Origin: Corallium rubrum
Taxonomy: Eukaryota; Cnidaria; Anthozoa; Scleralcyonacea; Coralliidae
Direction of reading: 5' to 3'
Length of the DNA: 64,000 nt
Assembly: GCA_964035015.1 (NCBI GenBank)
Contig: OZ036014.1
Span: 7,487,535 to 7,551,534, forward strand
Shown: positions 1 to 10,860 of the stretch, one piece after another
Layout of the letters: each line of letters begins with the position of its first letter
Position numbering within the stretch: position 1 is the first letter of the stretch
Position numbers and translations under genes: made by a program
The notes under the pieces: generated by a model
The model's input: only the letters and a program-made list of their open reading frames with translations
The model's database searches: none
Told to the model about the DNA's origin: nothing

Positions 1-1
1 C

Positions 2-1174
2 TTCTATTTCTACCAAGCAGTATTCCTTCTTCGCTTTTCCTCTTATTCCTCCCAATCTTCTTTTCCAAATCTTGTCATCGAATTTGTGCTCCCGTTTCTA
101 AACTTCCAATTCAGTGATGAATTCTCGAATTGTCTTATCAAAGACCTCACGCCAGTCGGAAAAGCCTATTTCAAAAACAGCGTTGGTTGTTGCGTTCTAT
201 CTCTCGGTCTGGTTTCATACCTTTTTTACATGCTTATCCGCCGATGTAAATTCGGATCGTACAACAACACAGGTTTTGAGGCCAGGTCTTTTCCAGTACG
301 ACTAATAGGGGCAGTCGTGCAGATAATACTCCAATCCTACGTTGCTCTGACGCTGCTGGCGGTTCAACTTCTTCACTGTGTCGAACTAGACGGTCACCAT
401 GTTCTGCACATCGATGGGAACGTTGTTTGCTACACAGAGGCTTCGCAAATTCTTATGTGGCTTTTCTCGGTATTCTTTATCGTTTCTTTTCCTTTCGTGT
501 TGATATTTGGTCGCAGGTTGCTTCTCTCAGATTATTTAACTCCAGGTCGGTTCGTCTTCGCTTGTTTTGTCCCACTGCCCTTCCTGGCCTACTGGGGGTG
601 GCTTTATTGGAGAGAAGGCTTCGGGAAGGACAATGGACAGGTACACGTAGCCGAGCGCAACCACTATAAGGACAAGATACTGTACATTCTACAGCATCCT
701 TATAAACCCCCTGACCCACATGCTAAACGTCCTGTGGTCGAGCACTTGATAGAGAACTGGGAAAGCGTTTTGATTCTACGACGTCTGGCACTAGTCTTAG
801 TGGTGGTTTTCGCCGACTCTATTCTGCTTCGTGCTCATTTGTTGTTCTTTTTGTCGTTAGCGATTCTTCTGTTGCACGTTGTTATCCAACCTTTTGTAAA
901 CAAAGATGTTAACCAATGCGAAATAGTCTCGCTTGGTGTTATAGTATTGTTCTCGGGGCTGGACATCGCAGAGCCGGCGTTTAGTTACGCTGGGGAATCC
1001 GGTCCCACGTCACTTGCCGTAATACAAGCGATGGAAAATTGGATAGTCGCCTTGTTGCCTGCCTTTATTCTCGTAGCTTTTCTTTATCCCCGAGCCAAAT
1101 TTCATTTCGCTCGCCTTTGTCGATCAAGACCTTCTTCATTCCAATCTCTGCAGGACACAGAAATGGATATCTAA
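2..1174 (+). CDS. C-terminal multipass part of a large membrane protein (5' end outside window)
   Basis: The frame is open from the window edge to the TAA stop, giving 390 residues, so the gene starts upstream; the GTG at 86 is not a real start. About eight hydrophobic segments are visible, beginning VGCCVLSLGLVSYLFYML and ending WIVALLPAFILVAFLYP. It is a paralogue of the protein at 12410-15825: both share FY(F/Y)YQ near the start, FPVR before a membrane span, LLHC followed by (H/F)IDG(N/D)V.CY, P(L/F)PF, ILRRL/IFRRL and a QPFVNK/KPFKTK loop. The partner carries a beta-helix ectodomain and a cysteine-rich block before this region, so the missing 5' part probably has the same. The protein should sit in the plasma membrane or a secretory membrane. 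Function is unknown; a receptor or channel role is only a guess. Confidence 0.8.
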   Translation, partial: FYFYQAVFLLRFSSYSSQSSFPNLVIEFVLPFLNFQFSDEFSNCLIKDLTPVGKAYFKNSVGCCVLSLGLVSYLFYMLIRRCKFGSYNNTGFEARSFPVRLIGAVVQIILQSYVALTLLAVQLLHCVELDGHHVLHIDGNVVCYTEASQILMWLFSVFFIVSFPFVLIFGRRLLLSDYLTPGRFVFACFVPLPFLAYWGWLYWREGFGKDNGQVHVAERNHYKDKILYILQHPYKPPDPHAKRPVVEHLIENWESVLILRRLALVLVVVFADSILLRAHLLFFLSLAILLLHVVIQPFVNKDVNQCEIVSLGVIVLFSGLDIAEPAFSYAGESGPTSLAVIQAMENWIVALLPAFILVAFLYPRAKFHFARLCRSRPSSFQSLQDTEMDI

Positions 1175-1328
1175 TCCATCCTGCTTAACAAGGCTTCTGT
1201 GTGTGTATGTGTTTGGCGAAATAGAGAATTCAGTTGTCCAACATGGCAAACATGTGCATGAAACATCTCATGAGCATTGTTATTACCCCAAGGAACCCCA
1301 CATGATTTGATGCCGCATTGCTTCATTT
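1175..1328 (+). other. 3' flank of the first gene
   Basis: Probable 3' untranslated sequence. No clear polyadenylation signal was picked out. Confidence 0.3.
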
Positions 1329-1460
1329 AGGCTATGTGCACACGGTAACGTTTCCGAGCGTTTTCGTATTGTTTACTGTTCTCAAGGGAATCGAGAACAA
1401 TCAGTTCATTACTTGAAAAATACGAAAACGCCCGGAAACGTTACCGTGTGCACATAGCCT
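1329..1460. repeat. Short foldback element, about 132 bp
   Basis: The arms start AGGCTATGTGCACACGG and end with its reverse complement CCGTGTGCACATAGCCT; they stay paired through ACGTTTCC and GCGTTTTCGTAT, leaving a short loop. No coding content. Confidence 0.8.
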
Positions 1461-1547
1461 GAATCAAACTTTATTCCCCTGTGGTCAGTTTTCACATGCA
1501 TATATGTATTCAAACTTCTATTCCGCACTCAAACAAAGCTGTGGTCA

Positions 1548-2150
1548 AAAACGGGATGGGCGACATTCGTTTGGGACACCCTGTATTTTTCCAAATCTGT
1601 TGGTAGCATAGATAATTTGCACAAGTTCAAATTTTGATGTTGCCTCTTTAAATGACTTCAGGAAGCGAGTAGATAACTATTTAGACAACAAAGAAGGAGT
1701 GATGGGCTTTCGGCGTGATATAAAAATTTACTTCTTGTACCCAAATTAAAGAAGATGCAGTACAAAAACGGATGGGGGGCATTTTTTTTGGGACACCCTG
1801 CACTACTACTACGACTACACCATCTGTTGGTGGATATATTGTCCCCTCTAGCGGATTCCCTGGCCCGCTTACCGGGATCATATTAACACCCCCTAAAAAT
1901 CTTAGCAGCTCAGTTTTCGTTGCGTTCATATATGAGAAACCAGGCTGGCCCGCTTGCCGAGATCTCGGCAACATGTGTCAACATCTCGGTAAAGGCGGTT
2001 TTTCACTAGGCGAAAATGTCGCGCGAAGCGACATTTTCTTTTGTCTCATGAGCTCTGAGCTGGAACTAACCAGAAATCTATTTAATTCGAACAAAAGAAA
2101 GTCGCTTCGCGCGAAAAAAATCGCCTAGTGGAAAACCGCCTTAAAGCGGG
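1548..2150. repeat. Repeat cluster with a foldback at 1991-2144
   Basis: A motif containing TTGGGACACCCTG occurs twice in the same orientation (near 1571 and 1789). At 1991-2144 arms with GGCGGTTTTTCACTAGGCGA pair with TCGCCTAGTGGAAAACCGCC. The motif GGCTGGCCCGCTTGCC near 1942 recurs in similar form near 11714. Open frames here lie inside the repeats. Confidence 0.6.
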
Positions 2151-2416
2151 ATGAAATTTTCCCATATGAACACATCGTCCCGCCTAGTTCTTTTTATGGG
2201 AATTAAGGATAGTTAAATATTTTATTGTTTATTGCAATAAAGATCTCAATTTTATAATAAAAGGATTGATTTTCAAGCAAACAAACCTGTGCAATACAAC
2301 AGAATTGTGATCTTTGATGGCTGATGTCTAGTCACGGATCGTCAGAAAAGCTCTTTTTTTTCATTTCACCTGGGTAAGCGGGATGAAAACTACCATACGA
2401 TCACAAGACAGACATA

Positions 2417-2778
2417 GGGACTTTAAGATGCTAGGACCGGCTACGACGGCAATTAAAAAGTAAAATGAGTTTTACAATTTAATGAAGTCACGGTTAACTG
2501 AATTTGAAGTTAGTTTGGTGACTTCCAAAACGCCCCAGTATTGCTAAAATGATTGTAGTGTCCGCATTGAAGTCAATCTCAAGCAACAGTTCTTATTTTT
2601 TGGCCGTTGATGTCGTCCTGAAGACGTGAAAACGCTCTAAGTGGCGCTGTATAAAGAATGAATACGGTACTGAGATTACTCTGTGACTAAAAATTATTCG
2701 TCTCTTTGCTTTGCAAAAAGAATTCTTTTGTTTTAAGGACGTCGTCGTTGAGGTTGACGTTGTAGATCCTAAAGTCCC
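2417..2778. mobile_element. Non-autonomous TIR element, intact reference copy (GGGACTTTAAGAT family)
   Basis: The element starts GGGACTTTAAGATGC and ends ATCCTAAAGTCCC, flanked by TA on both sides. Two further copies, at 31560-33696 (opposite orientation, heavily interrupted) and 56328-56859, share the interior around CTCAAGCAACAGTTCT and GTCGTCGTTGAGGTTGACG. This 362-bp copy has no later insertion and serves as the reference. It has no coding capacity. Confidence 0.8.
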
Positions 2779-3230
2779 TAGTGTCCGGGGGGGGGGCAGT
2801 ATCCGCGGGGGGGACACTATATCAGTTGTGACACCGGCTCTGTGTTAACGTGTCTGTTATAAGTGAATATTTCCGATAGAACAAATTGAAAGCTCAATCT
2901 AAATAACCAATTTCAAAAAAAAATAAAATAAAAGTGGCATGTACTTTTCACAATATGCCTTCCCGATGTTACAAACTAAAGAAAAACTGTGAGCGAATGG
3001 AAAGAACGTCTCGATTTATATCTGATCAACAACGAGTTTGACTGTTTCACCAGGGGTTCCAAACACGAGAAAACAAATGAAAACCGAGGGTGTAGCCCTG
3101 AGGTTTTTATTGTTTTCGAGTGTTTGGATGCCCCTGATGAAACACGATAAACGAGTGTTTGATCTTGCTTCTCAAACGAGTATTCGCATCGCGATTTGCG
3201 GTGTTTTCTTCGTTTATTTCAATATGCAGA
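2779..3230. other. Gene-free spacer with a repeat fragment
   Basis: A G-run lies near 2787. Positions 3040-3170 carry CACCAGGGGTTCCAAACACG and AACACGATAAACGAG, a diverged piece of the family at 4405-4860. No gene seen. Confidence 0.4.
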
Positions 3231-3234
3231 TTAA

Positions 3235-3718
3235 AGTGTATATGAAACGAAAATTAAGTTTGTCTTATTTGAAAGAACTCTTAAAATAATGGGGAATATC
3301 AATTTACAGCTTTTTCATATTTTACTTAGTTCTTCAGATATTTAGACTTATGTGATATTCAAATGAGATAACTTATGCCTATGGTTCATTTTTTCACTAA
3401 TTAACATATTCGAAAATCGCGAATATTTTTAAGATTATTGAACAAAATCAATTGAAACTTTGCATATTGCTACAATTTATGCAACTAAACATGAACGACA
3501 AGTTACAAGAGATTTTGATCAATAATCTTAAAAATATTCGCGAATTTCGAATATGTTAATTAGAAAAAAACGAACCATAAGTTATCTCATTTGAATATCA
3601 CATAAGTCTAAATATCTCAAGAACTAAGTAAAATATGAAAAAGCTGTAAATTGATATTCCCCATTATTTTAAGAGTTCTTTCAAATAAGACAAACTTAAT
3701 TTTAGTTTCATATACACT
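3235..3718. mobile_element. TTAA-flanked foldback element, 484 bp
   Basis: TTAA at 3231-3234 and 3719-3722 bounds arms starting AGTGTATATGAAAC and ending TTTCATATACACT. The arms pair over more than 200 bp each, through GACTTATGTGATATTCAAAT. Half of a related element is at 9862-10011 and a cousin is at 44150-44626. Confidence 0.88.
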
Positions 3719-3794
3719 TTAAGTGGTTCAACAGTCTAAATCACAAGAAATTGTCGTTTGATAGTTTCAGAAATTGCAGCTTGATGTTAGTAAT

Positions 3795-3973
3795 AATTGT
3801 CAGTTGTTTGCTGTACAAGCTGTGTTAGTAATACGCAGAAAAGCTGTGTTAGCATTCAGAAAAGCTGTGTTAGTTAGCATTCAGAAGGTTGTGGGTTCGA
3901 GTCCCGCTTAGAGCTCAGAGTTTTTCTGAGTATTACTAACTAACACAGCTTGTACAGCAAACAACTGACAATT
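3795..3973. repeat. Foldback element with a tRNA-like B box in its loop
   Basis: The arms contain AATTGTCAGTTGTTTGCTGT and its complement near 3954-3973, then AAGCTGTGTTAGTAAT. Positions 3888-3907 read GGTTGTGGGTTCGAGTCCCG, which matches the RNA polymerase III B box (GGTTCGANTCC). AAAGCTGTGTTAG is repeated three times in the left arm. A tRNA remnant or SINE piece trapped in a hairpin is likely. Confidence 0.65.
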
Positions 3974-4213
3974 AAATTATCGTTTTTCCCCATAAAAAGT
4001 TTTGCACAGGTCCCATGAACTTCATTTTAGTTCATTGCAAGGTCTAGTGGTGCATGGTCTTGATTATTGAAAAGTTTTATTCCCTCAAAGTGAAGAAATC
4101 GTGTTTCCAGTAAATGTAGATAAGATAATTTTAAGTCAGAAAATGCTGAATTTGAGCCATTAGTGTGTTATAACTTGGATAAAACATTGATGTTTTATTA
4201 CTCAGTGTTTTAA

Positions 4214-4395
4214 AGCGCGGTTTTCATATGTCGCCGATCGTCGGCGATTTGTGATTTAGATGCATGTTAAAACGGGAAGTGCAGCAGCATGTTAAGTAAT
4301 AAAGAACAATGCAGAAAAGCAGTGCTTTTATTCTTTTACTTAACATGCATCTAAATCATGGGTCGGCGACCATCGGCGACATTTGAAAACCAGAC
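4214..4395. mobile_element. TTAA-flanked foldback element, 182 bp
   Basis: TTAA lies at 4210-4213 and 4396-4399. The arms carry GGTTTTCATATGTCGCCGAT and its partner near 4372-4392, then GATTTAGATGCATGTTAA paired with TTAACATGCATCTAAATC. Confidence 0.8.
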
Positions 4396-4404
4396 TTAAG
4401 TAAT

Positions 4405-4860
4405 ATTTCATAAAAGAGTGGGAGTGTTTTACCAGGGGTTACAAACACGAGAGGACAATGAAAATCACGAGGTGCCGGTGGTTATAACCGAGTAATTTTC
4501 ATTGTTCTCGAGTGTTCGTAAAACATGAGAGAATAATGAAAATCACTAGACTGGAAGCCTCATATATTTTCGAATGTTTTACAAACACGAGAGAACATTG
4601 AAAATTACGAGGTAATAGGCCGAGTGATTTTTGTTGTTCTCGAGTGCTTGCAACCCCTGGTAAAACACGATACACGAGTTTATGAAATAGCTTCTCAGTC
4701 ATCAATTATAGTAGAGGGCCTTGGTGATATTGGTGCCTATTAGATTAGACAATGGTTTCACGTTGAATTTATAATTAAGAAATGTGTAAATAAACGGTTC
4801 TCTGTTTGTGCCGTTTATTATCTGATTTCTTAATTATAAATTCAGTTTGCGCGACCTTTA
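4405..4860. repeat. Dispersed repeat with internal inverted ACACGAG units
   Basis: Units around TTTTACCAGGGGTTACAAAC and AACACGAGAGAACA alternate with their complements, followed by an inverted pair around TTTATAATTAAGAAAT. An inverted copy is at 41800-42262. No protein-coding signal beyond short chance frames. Confidence 0.75.
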
Positions 4861-4874
4861 CCGGGTTTCAAAAC

Positions 4875-5290
4875 TTAGACCCCGTTTACACGATGCCGGT
4901 ACAATCTGAAAACAGAACAAAATCATGCCGGCGTGTATAAATACAGACCAAAAAGTCGTCTTGCGTTTACACGGTGTCGGTATAATATAATGACGGATTA
5001 GCATTCTCTTCCAATGAGAATTGAGAAGACTTTGTGAATACTGCTGACTCGAATATTACTGTGGTCGTATTACTCGTATATATCGTGATTACAGTCATCA
5101 AACTGTTACGGCACGGGCACTTACACGAATAGTGTTCCGTTTTCATTTCATGCCGTCAAGGAACCGACCCGTCTTCATTTTGTGCCGTTTTCATGTCATT
5201 TTTGTGACGGTATCGTGTAAACGCAAGGCCTAAACGGCATGATTTTGTTCCGTTTTCAAATTGTACCGGCATCGTGTAAACGGGGTCTAA
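4875..5290. mobile_element. Foldback element, about 416 bp
   Basis: The ends are TTAGACCCCGTTTACACGAT and ATCGTGTAAACGGGGTCTAA, with CCGGTACAAT and GGCATGATTTTGTTC also paired. One solo end of the family is at 46424-46470. Confidence 0.85.
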
Positions 5291-5850
5291 TACACATGAT
5301 GAAATATTTTTCTCTGATTAGCTAATTAGTTCATGAATTATTAATGAGTTTGAGAACAGTATTTACAAATATTGAAAAGATTTTTATCAGAAAAACACGC
5401 ACATAGACCTAATTCAAAAATGACCGACAAATTAGAATTGGTTTATATATACATGTAAAAGAATTCTAATTCGGCGGCCATTAATGAATAACTTTTCCTT
5501 TGTGTTTTCCTCATGAATTATTAATCATATATATTAAAACAATAGTTATGTCTAATTATACGATGGCTGTGTTATCTTAGTATATTATCTCTAAATTATA
5601 GGCATTTGTCCAGTTATATATATAATTCTGCATACGGCTCATTATTACATATACTTTAGAAAGAAGTATTAGTGATTATTAGTTAGTATTGATTTTTCAA
5701 CTTGAGTTTTTAAACTTTTGTTAGTTCTTTACATTTTTTGCAATGTACAAGCTGTGGTTAGTTTGTGTGTTGACTTACTGTACAGTTGTGTTATCAAAAC
5801 TATTAAAAGCAAAACTTTGAATATGTCGTTACTGTCTGTAGACCCTTTGC
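5291..5850. repeat. AT-rich spacer with repeat ends
   Basis: Contains the end motif CATGAATTATTAATGAGTTTGA, also seen near 20735, 34895, 41808, 46870 and 51940, and a hairpin at 5405-5483 related to the element at 20521-20706 (AATTCGGCGGCCATT). No gene seen. Confidence 0.5.
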
Positions 5851-6024
5851 ACTTAACTTAACTTACCTTACCTTACCTTACCTTACCTTACCTTACCTTA
5901 CCTTACCTTACCTTACCTTACCTTACCTTAGCTTAGCTTAGCTTAGCTTAGCTTAGCTTAGCTTAGCTTAGCTTAGCTTAACTTAACTTAACTTAACTTA
6001 ACTTAACTTAACTTAACTTAACTT
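5851..6024. repeat. Pentanucleotide microsatellite CTTAA/CTTAC/CTTAG
   Basis: Three successive blocks differ at the fifth base: CTTAC, then CTTAG, then CTTAA, with short CTTAA copies at the left edge. There is a sharp switch between blocks. Confidence 0.97.
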
Positions 6025-6076
6025 GTAAAAAATAATAACTTGTCTCAAAATAATTATTTCATAAATAATTATAGGA

Positions 6077-6946
6077 CCACTGACCTATATATAATTCGCT
6101 GAGCAAACATTGCAAGAGATCGAGGTGGGAACTTGCAGTGGCGACAACAAGCACACAGTGAAGACTAAGTAAGACTCGACTATTCATTTGTGTTTTAAAA
6201 AAGGGTAAATAAATTACAAAGGGGTAAATTCAGAATATGTTACAATATTGACAAGGAAGCTATGCACAAAATACCTACTTTATCTTTTTGGTAGTATGCT
6301 TATAATTTTAACATTTGTGTCGGACTCTCGGGCCAGTCCAAATATTTCATTGTTATATACCAAAAACTTTCCTTTGCCAAAGATGAAATCCTATTGGTCA
6401 AATCATGGTCACGTGCTGTTCAACAAACTCAATGTTTCTTTCTGCCGAGGGAAACATTGCACTGTTTCCCTCTGACGTCAACAACAAAGAAGGAATCAGT
6501 GCAATGTTTTCCTGTGACGTCAGCTTAATCATGCGTTGTTCACGTGAATACACAATGATTATTGCATCAGATCAAGAACTTTGGACGTTTCGGAACATTT
6601 TGAAAACAAGAGCTGTTTCGAGCTTGTTTGCTATGAAATAATCCATTTTCCAAAGGAAAGAATATCTATACACACCTTCAAAGAAGGTCTGAAGAAAACC
6701 TGGATAAATTTAACTTTGTACTTGAGTCTGGTGTATTTGTTTAGTTGAAATTATTTACGAAGACAAAGTCAAAGTGTTTTGGTAAGTCTTTTTGCCTTTT
6801 GCAAGTTTCGAGTCAACTTGATATTTTGTATTTTAAAAGTCTTTGGTATATAACAAAACGCTTGTTGACTTTTGCCTCGAGAAACATTGAGTTTTACGGT
6901 CCCTCAGGCTTCAATGTCACCCTCGGGCTAAAGCCCTCGGGTGACA
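6077..6946 (+). repeat. Dispersed repeat, two blocks (copies near 19037 and 24360)
   Basis: The first block (about 6093-6340) matches 19037-19290 and the second (about 6350-6946) matches 24360-24970. Shared text includes GTGAAGACTAAGTAAGACTC, CAAAGATGAAATCCTATTGG and AATCATGCGTTGTTCACGTG. At 6077 it starts CACTGACCTATATATAA, the terminal motif of the element at 17087. The right side is cut by the LINE. No ATG-started frame is conserved between copies. Confidence 0.75.
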
Positions 6947-8880
6947 TCGTCCACTCTTTGAACACGGCCATTCAAATAATCAGTAAACCATTCTAAGAGT
7001 TTTCCTGTCACACCGTAGGATTTCAACTTAGCGAGAAGAATGCAATGGTCAACTGAATCGAAAGCTTTGGCGAAATCCAGGTATAAGACATCTGTTTGAA
7101 TGTTCTTATCTAGATTTTGTCCAATAGTGTGGAACACGGATAGAAGTTGTGTCACGCACGAACGATTGCTAATAAACTGCGATTGGTCTGGAAGGTAGAA
7201 ACACAGAAGAACAGTAGGAATTGTAAAGTTCTGCTTTCTCAGCTGAGCTTTTGGCAGTGATATTGTATGTTATGACTGAACTCCGGTCCGCTCGATGATG
7301 AAGTATGGCTTTATGATAGCTCCAAAATAGTTTGGGATTACGTCTGAACGATGTCCCAATTTTTGTAAGATATTCCCTGTGTTTTCTTCGTACTAAATTT
7401 TTTACATTTTGACTAATCGTATGCAATTTCCTTTGGCGATCTACAGATTTATCTAGTCGAAATTTTTTCAAGGTCAAGGCTGTATACTTCTTACGAATGA
7501 GATGACGCACTTGGTCGTCGATCCATGGAGGAGAATTTGCATCTCTTATCGTTTTTATTGGAATGTATTTTTTAACAGCAAACAGAAATGAATTTTTCCA
7601 CTGTAACCAACACGCGTCGATATTATCGGAAAGAGTAACGTCGAGTGGTACTCGTAGAAGGAAATTGCGAAGTTCGGCAAAATCTCCGTGTTTGAAGTCG
7701 TAGACTTGGCGTTGAACTTGCTTAGCTCGTTGAAATCTCAGTGTGATTGTAAATTCAATAGGGAAGCGGTCGCTTGGAAAATTACATTGTTCAGGTGACA
7801 AAGTAAAAACATCTCCAATTATTTCAGGATAGTTACATAGCAGCAGATCAAGTTTATTTCCAGCGATGTGTGTGGGTCCCGAGATGTACTGCTGAAGAAA
7901 GTTGTCATTGACCACGTAGAAAAGATCACCAACCGCTTGTCCTCCAGTATTTATGGGGACAGTCTGATCGTCCGACCAGTTTACGTTAGGAAGATTAAAA
8001 TCCCCTGTCACGACCACACAATTGGACTCTGTGGTACTTTGCAGAGAGGCATTCAATTGAAAAAACACATCAGGGCCAGGGGCAGAGTCAGGAGGGCGTT
8101 AAAACGTGTATAAAATAACTGACTTGCTGTTTGGTTGATTAAGTTCCACCACAACGAGTTCGATGTCCGTTCGTTCGAGATCTAATCGGCGAGTTGTTTG
8201 TATGACAGATTTTACGGCGACTAAAATACCGCCTCCGACTCTATCTGTTCTATCACGACGGAAGATGGAATATCCCTGCAACAGTTCACTGTTCAGAACG
8301 TTCTCATTCAGCCAGCTCTCACATATACAGACCACATCAAAACCACCACTATACACCAGATGTTGCAGCAACGAGATCTTGCTTACCTTGCACGAAGGAT
8401 TACCGTCAAGTGGAACGAAAGCCTTCAGGCTTCTTGCATTTAAGTACAGAGCCCTCAAGCCCTCTGTACAGTCTGTATTATTAGGACCTGGATTCGTTTC
8501 TACGTCACCTGATAAACATATAAGTATAAAACAAAAGCTGGCGTAGAGGAAAAGTCTGAATCCCAGCTGAAGTTTATTGAAGTTTGTTAATGACCGTTGT
8601 TTAACTGTTATTCGACGAGCGTGACCGTTATAACCGTTGAAAAATGAAATAGATAAAGTAACTCCCTTACCCAAGTAAATTAGTTTGGCATTCGATATGT
8701 CTTTTGCGTTACATCTTTTGGGATAGTAAACTCCATGTAACGACTCCAAAATGTAAAGAAACAAAAGCAACTTTCGGATGAATAAAAAGACCAGTCCAGA
8801 CGCCATGGTGTAATCAAACGTTCATAAAAAAAACCCAACTTCAACTCGATCGACAAAATACCATGGGAGGACGAGGAGAA
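6947..8880 (-). mobile_element. CR1-like (jockey-clade) non-LTR retrotransposon, defective
   Basis: Read on the minus strand, the 5' end is near 8880 and the element is cut at 6947 inside the reverse transcriptase, where it joins a dispersed repeat. An uninterrupted copy of that repeat near 24960 places the junction right after GGGTGACAT. The poly-adenine or short-repeat 3' tail expected of a LINE is missing, so the 3' part was lost or replaced. A separate 3' end of a similar LINE is at 37085-37670. Confidence 0.85.
6950..8806 (-). pseudogene. LINE ORF: 2A motif, AP endonuclease, start of reverse transcriptase
   Basis: ATG at 8806 begins a hydrophobic leader (MASGLVFLFIRKLLLFLYIL) and a second hydrophobic stretch ending in LSGDVETNPGP at residues 99-108, a canonical 2A (D-V-E-x-N-P-G-P) skipping motif. 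The endonuclease follows with LNARSLK, CESWLNENV, RRDRTDRVGGGILVAV and TGDFNLPNVNW. An in-frame TAA at 8099-8101 replaces the tyrosine expected in YRPP; the frame continues after it. Near 7190 the linker ending NSYCSSVF joins abruptly to LPDQSQFISNRSCVTQLL, so the N-terminal reverse-transcriptase motifs are deleted. The motif VLYLDFAKAFDSVDH follows, and the frame ends after YLNGR at the truncation. The element cannot be active. Confidence 0.88.
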
Positions 8881-9750
8881 AAGGCAATCCAGTACTTAGA
8901 ATTATGGCATGTTGAGAGGTGTCACGGGAAGCTGTCGGAACAATAAATTGTTAATATAAGGGAAAACCCCGAACACGCAATAATTCGAAGATCCAAATAA
9001 AACCAAACCAAACAACCAAATGGGATAGAAATTGGGCGAAATGTAGATAAAAGTCAAGCGGTGAAGAAGGTTGGAGTAAAAGTTCGTATAAATCAATGAT
9101 ACGGCGTAGAGCGAGGAGATAACAAATGGTAACGACCACACGGAAATTCGATATTTGAGTATATACAAACGGTTTAAAGACAAGACAAACTGATAAAAAA
9201 AAGAATCTGTAAGATTGAGAGTAGACCAACCAAACCAAACTGATACGGCTAGATGGAGGAAGTCTTTGCAGTAAAAGCAGTATTAACAATAAAACGACTG
9301 AGACCAAATCTACGGAGAAAATTCAAATTTAGCAGTTGCTAGGGAACCCAGGGAGTCAAAACAAAGCCAACGGTCAAACACGAAATGTTGAATAGTTCAA
9401 AAATCACTGAACGATAAGGAATAACACTTGTACAACAGAAAGGTGCACCAAAAAACAAGCGGATAGGGAAGTCACGGCTCACCAACTGCTCAGGAAACTG
9501 AAAAATATGGATACACGGAAACACCAGCTTCATGGACTTGACTAGCCTGCGTGCAGTCCCAGACCTCCCTTACTTCCTTTGGGGGCTAGGACTTGACAGG
9601 CCCCGAAATAGAAACCACGGAAAATGATAAATCACTTCGAAAAGTAGTCCAGAATTATCGCCACGTTCTTAGGGATAAAATAAACCAAAAAATTCGTAAG
9701 AAGATCTACTGGAGTGACCAAGTAAGTATTAATAGATAAGGAACGGTTGC
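8881..9750. other. Possible LINE 5' region and spacer
   Basis: No recognisable gene. The minus strand has long hydrophobic open frames (to 9307), but they start and stop without family motifs and probably reflect biased composition. It could be 5' UTR of the LINE; no second copy is available to judge. Confidence 0.3.
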
Positions 9751-9762
9751 CACCACGTCAGT

Positions 9763-9788
9763 GCGCTATCGCTATCGCTATCGCTATC
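9763..9788. repeat. Short hexamer array (CGCTAT)
   Basis: About four tandem CGCTAT copies. Confidence 0.85.
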
Positions 9789-9861
9789 GTTGACCCAATA
9801 GCCAATCAGAGTGCGTGTTGTCGTTCATTTACTTCCGGTTATTTATAAATAACATCACAAC

Positions 9862-10011
9862 ATGGCATTAGCATATCATATCAAACAAACTGAAATATCT
9901 CAACAACAAAGTAAGCCGGAATCGAAACGAAAAACTGCTAAAGATGTCACTTTGTTATTTTATAAGTGTTCTTTCAAATAAGACAAACTTGATTTTCATG
10001 TCATATACACT
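9862..10011. mobile_element. Half of a TTAA foldback element
   Basis: The right end TCATATACACT is followed by TTAA at 10012-10015. The interior (GAAATATCTCAACAACAAAG, CTTTCAAATAAGACAAACTT) matches the right arms of 3235-3718 and 44150-44626; the left arm is absent. Confidence 0.7.
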
Positions 10012-10379
10012 TTAAGATGGCAAAGTCTATTAAGATTAATTCTTTGAACATTAATTCTATTAACATTGTGATCTATTTCTTAGTGTCTCAAGGTAAGCTT
10101 TATAATAATATTGTTACAAGATAACTCTCTTATAGATAGAGCATTGTTATTGGCAAGAACACCTCACTTCAAAAGACGCCTTAAATATTAGTATATGGTT
10201 GAGAAACTACCTGTCTAGATTAGTGTAGTCTTGAAGACTGTTGTTGGTCGGGTAGTGGTAGTGACTATAGCGTTATAAGGTATACTGACTAGTTTGAACC
10301 TATGAGTATATTATACATGTCCATAAAAGCTGTTTGTTTCCTGCCCAGTGAAGGGCTAACGCGGTCTGGGCTTCAGGAA

Positions 10380-10860
10380 TATCAGTAGCCTAGATGTTTG
10401 TGAAAGTCGTTCGTCTAGGTTAGTGTAGTTTTGAGAAAGATTGTTGGTGGTAGTGTCTGACGTTATAAAGTAAGTGGTTTGAATCTAGGAATATCAGTTA
10501 GATGTTTGTGAAAGTCGTTCGTCTAGGTTAGTGTAGTTTTGAGAAAGATTGTTGGTGGTAGTGTCTGACGTTATAAAGTAAATGGTTTGAATCTAGGAAT
10601 ATATCAGTTAGATGTTTGTGAAAGTTTTTCGTCTATATGTTAGTGTAGTCTTGAGAAAGACTGTTGTTGGTGGTGGTGGTAGCGACTGACGTTTTGACGG
10701 CCTCAGCAGCAGCGGCGGTCATCTTCAGAGTCAAGTAAAATGTTTACTACCACCAACAGTCTTTCTCAAAACTATACTAACCTAGACGCGAACAACTTGC
10801 ACAAACATCTACCAATAATACCCCTAGGTTCAAACCATTTACTTTATTATTTTCCGATAA
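10380..10860. repeat. Tandem repeats of about 110 bp with an inverted copy
   Basis: Three direct units share GATGTTTGTGAAAGT, GTCTAGGTTAGTGTAGTTTT and TGTCTGACGTTATAAAGTAA (near 10390, 10500, 10610). An inverted copy at about 10745-10850 reads AAAACTATACTAACCTAGAC. A weaker unit begins near 10215. The whole can fold back on itself. Confidence 0.75.

Noticed and set aside
6248-6475. Secreted-protein-like frame (LLYLFGSMLIILTFVSDS) also seen at 19190
   Set aside because: Both copies start at TTG, not ATG, have in-frame stops upstream and diverge after about 34 codons; they sit in a dispersed repeat.
8902-9533. Hydrophobic minus-strand frames upstream of the LINE
   Set aside because: No family motif; overlapping frames are both hydrophobic, as expected from biased base composition.
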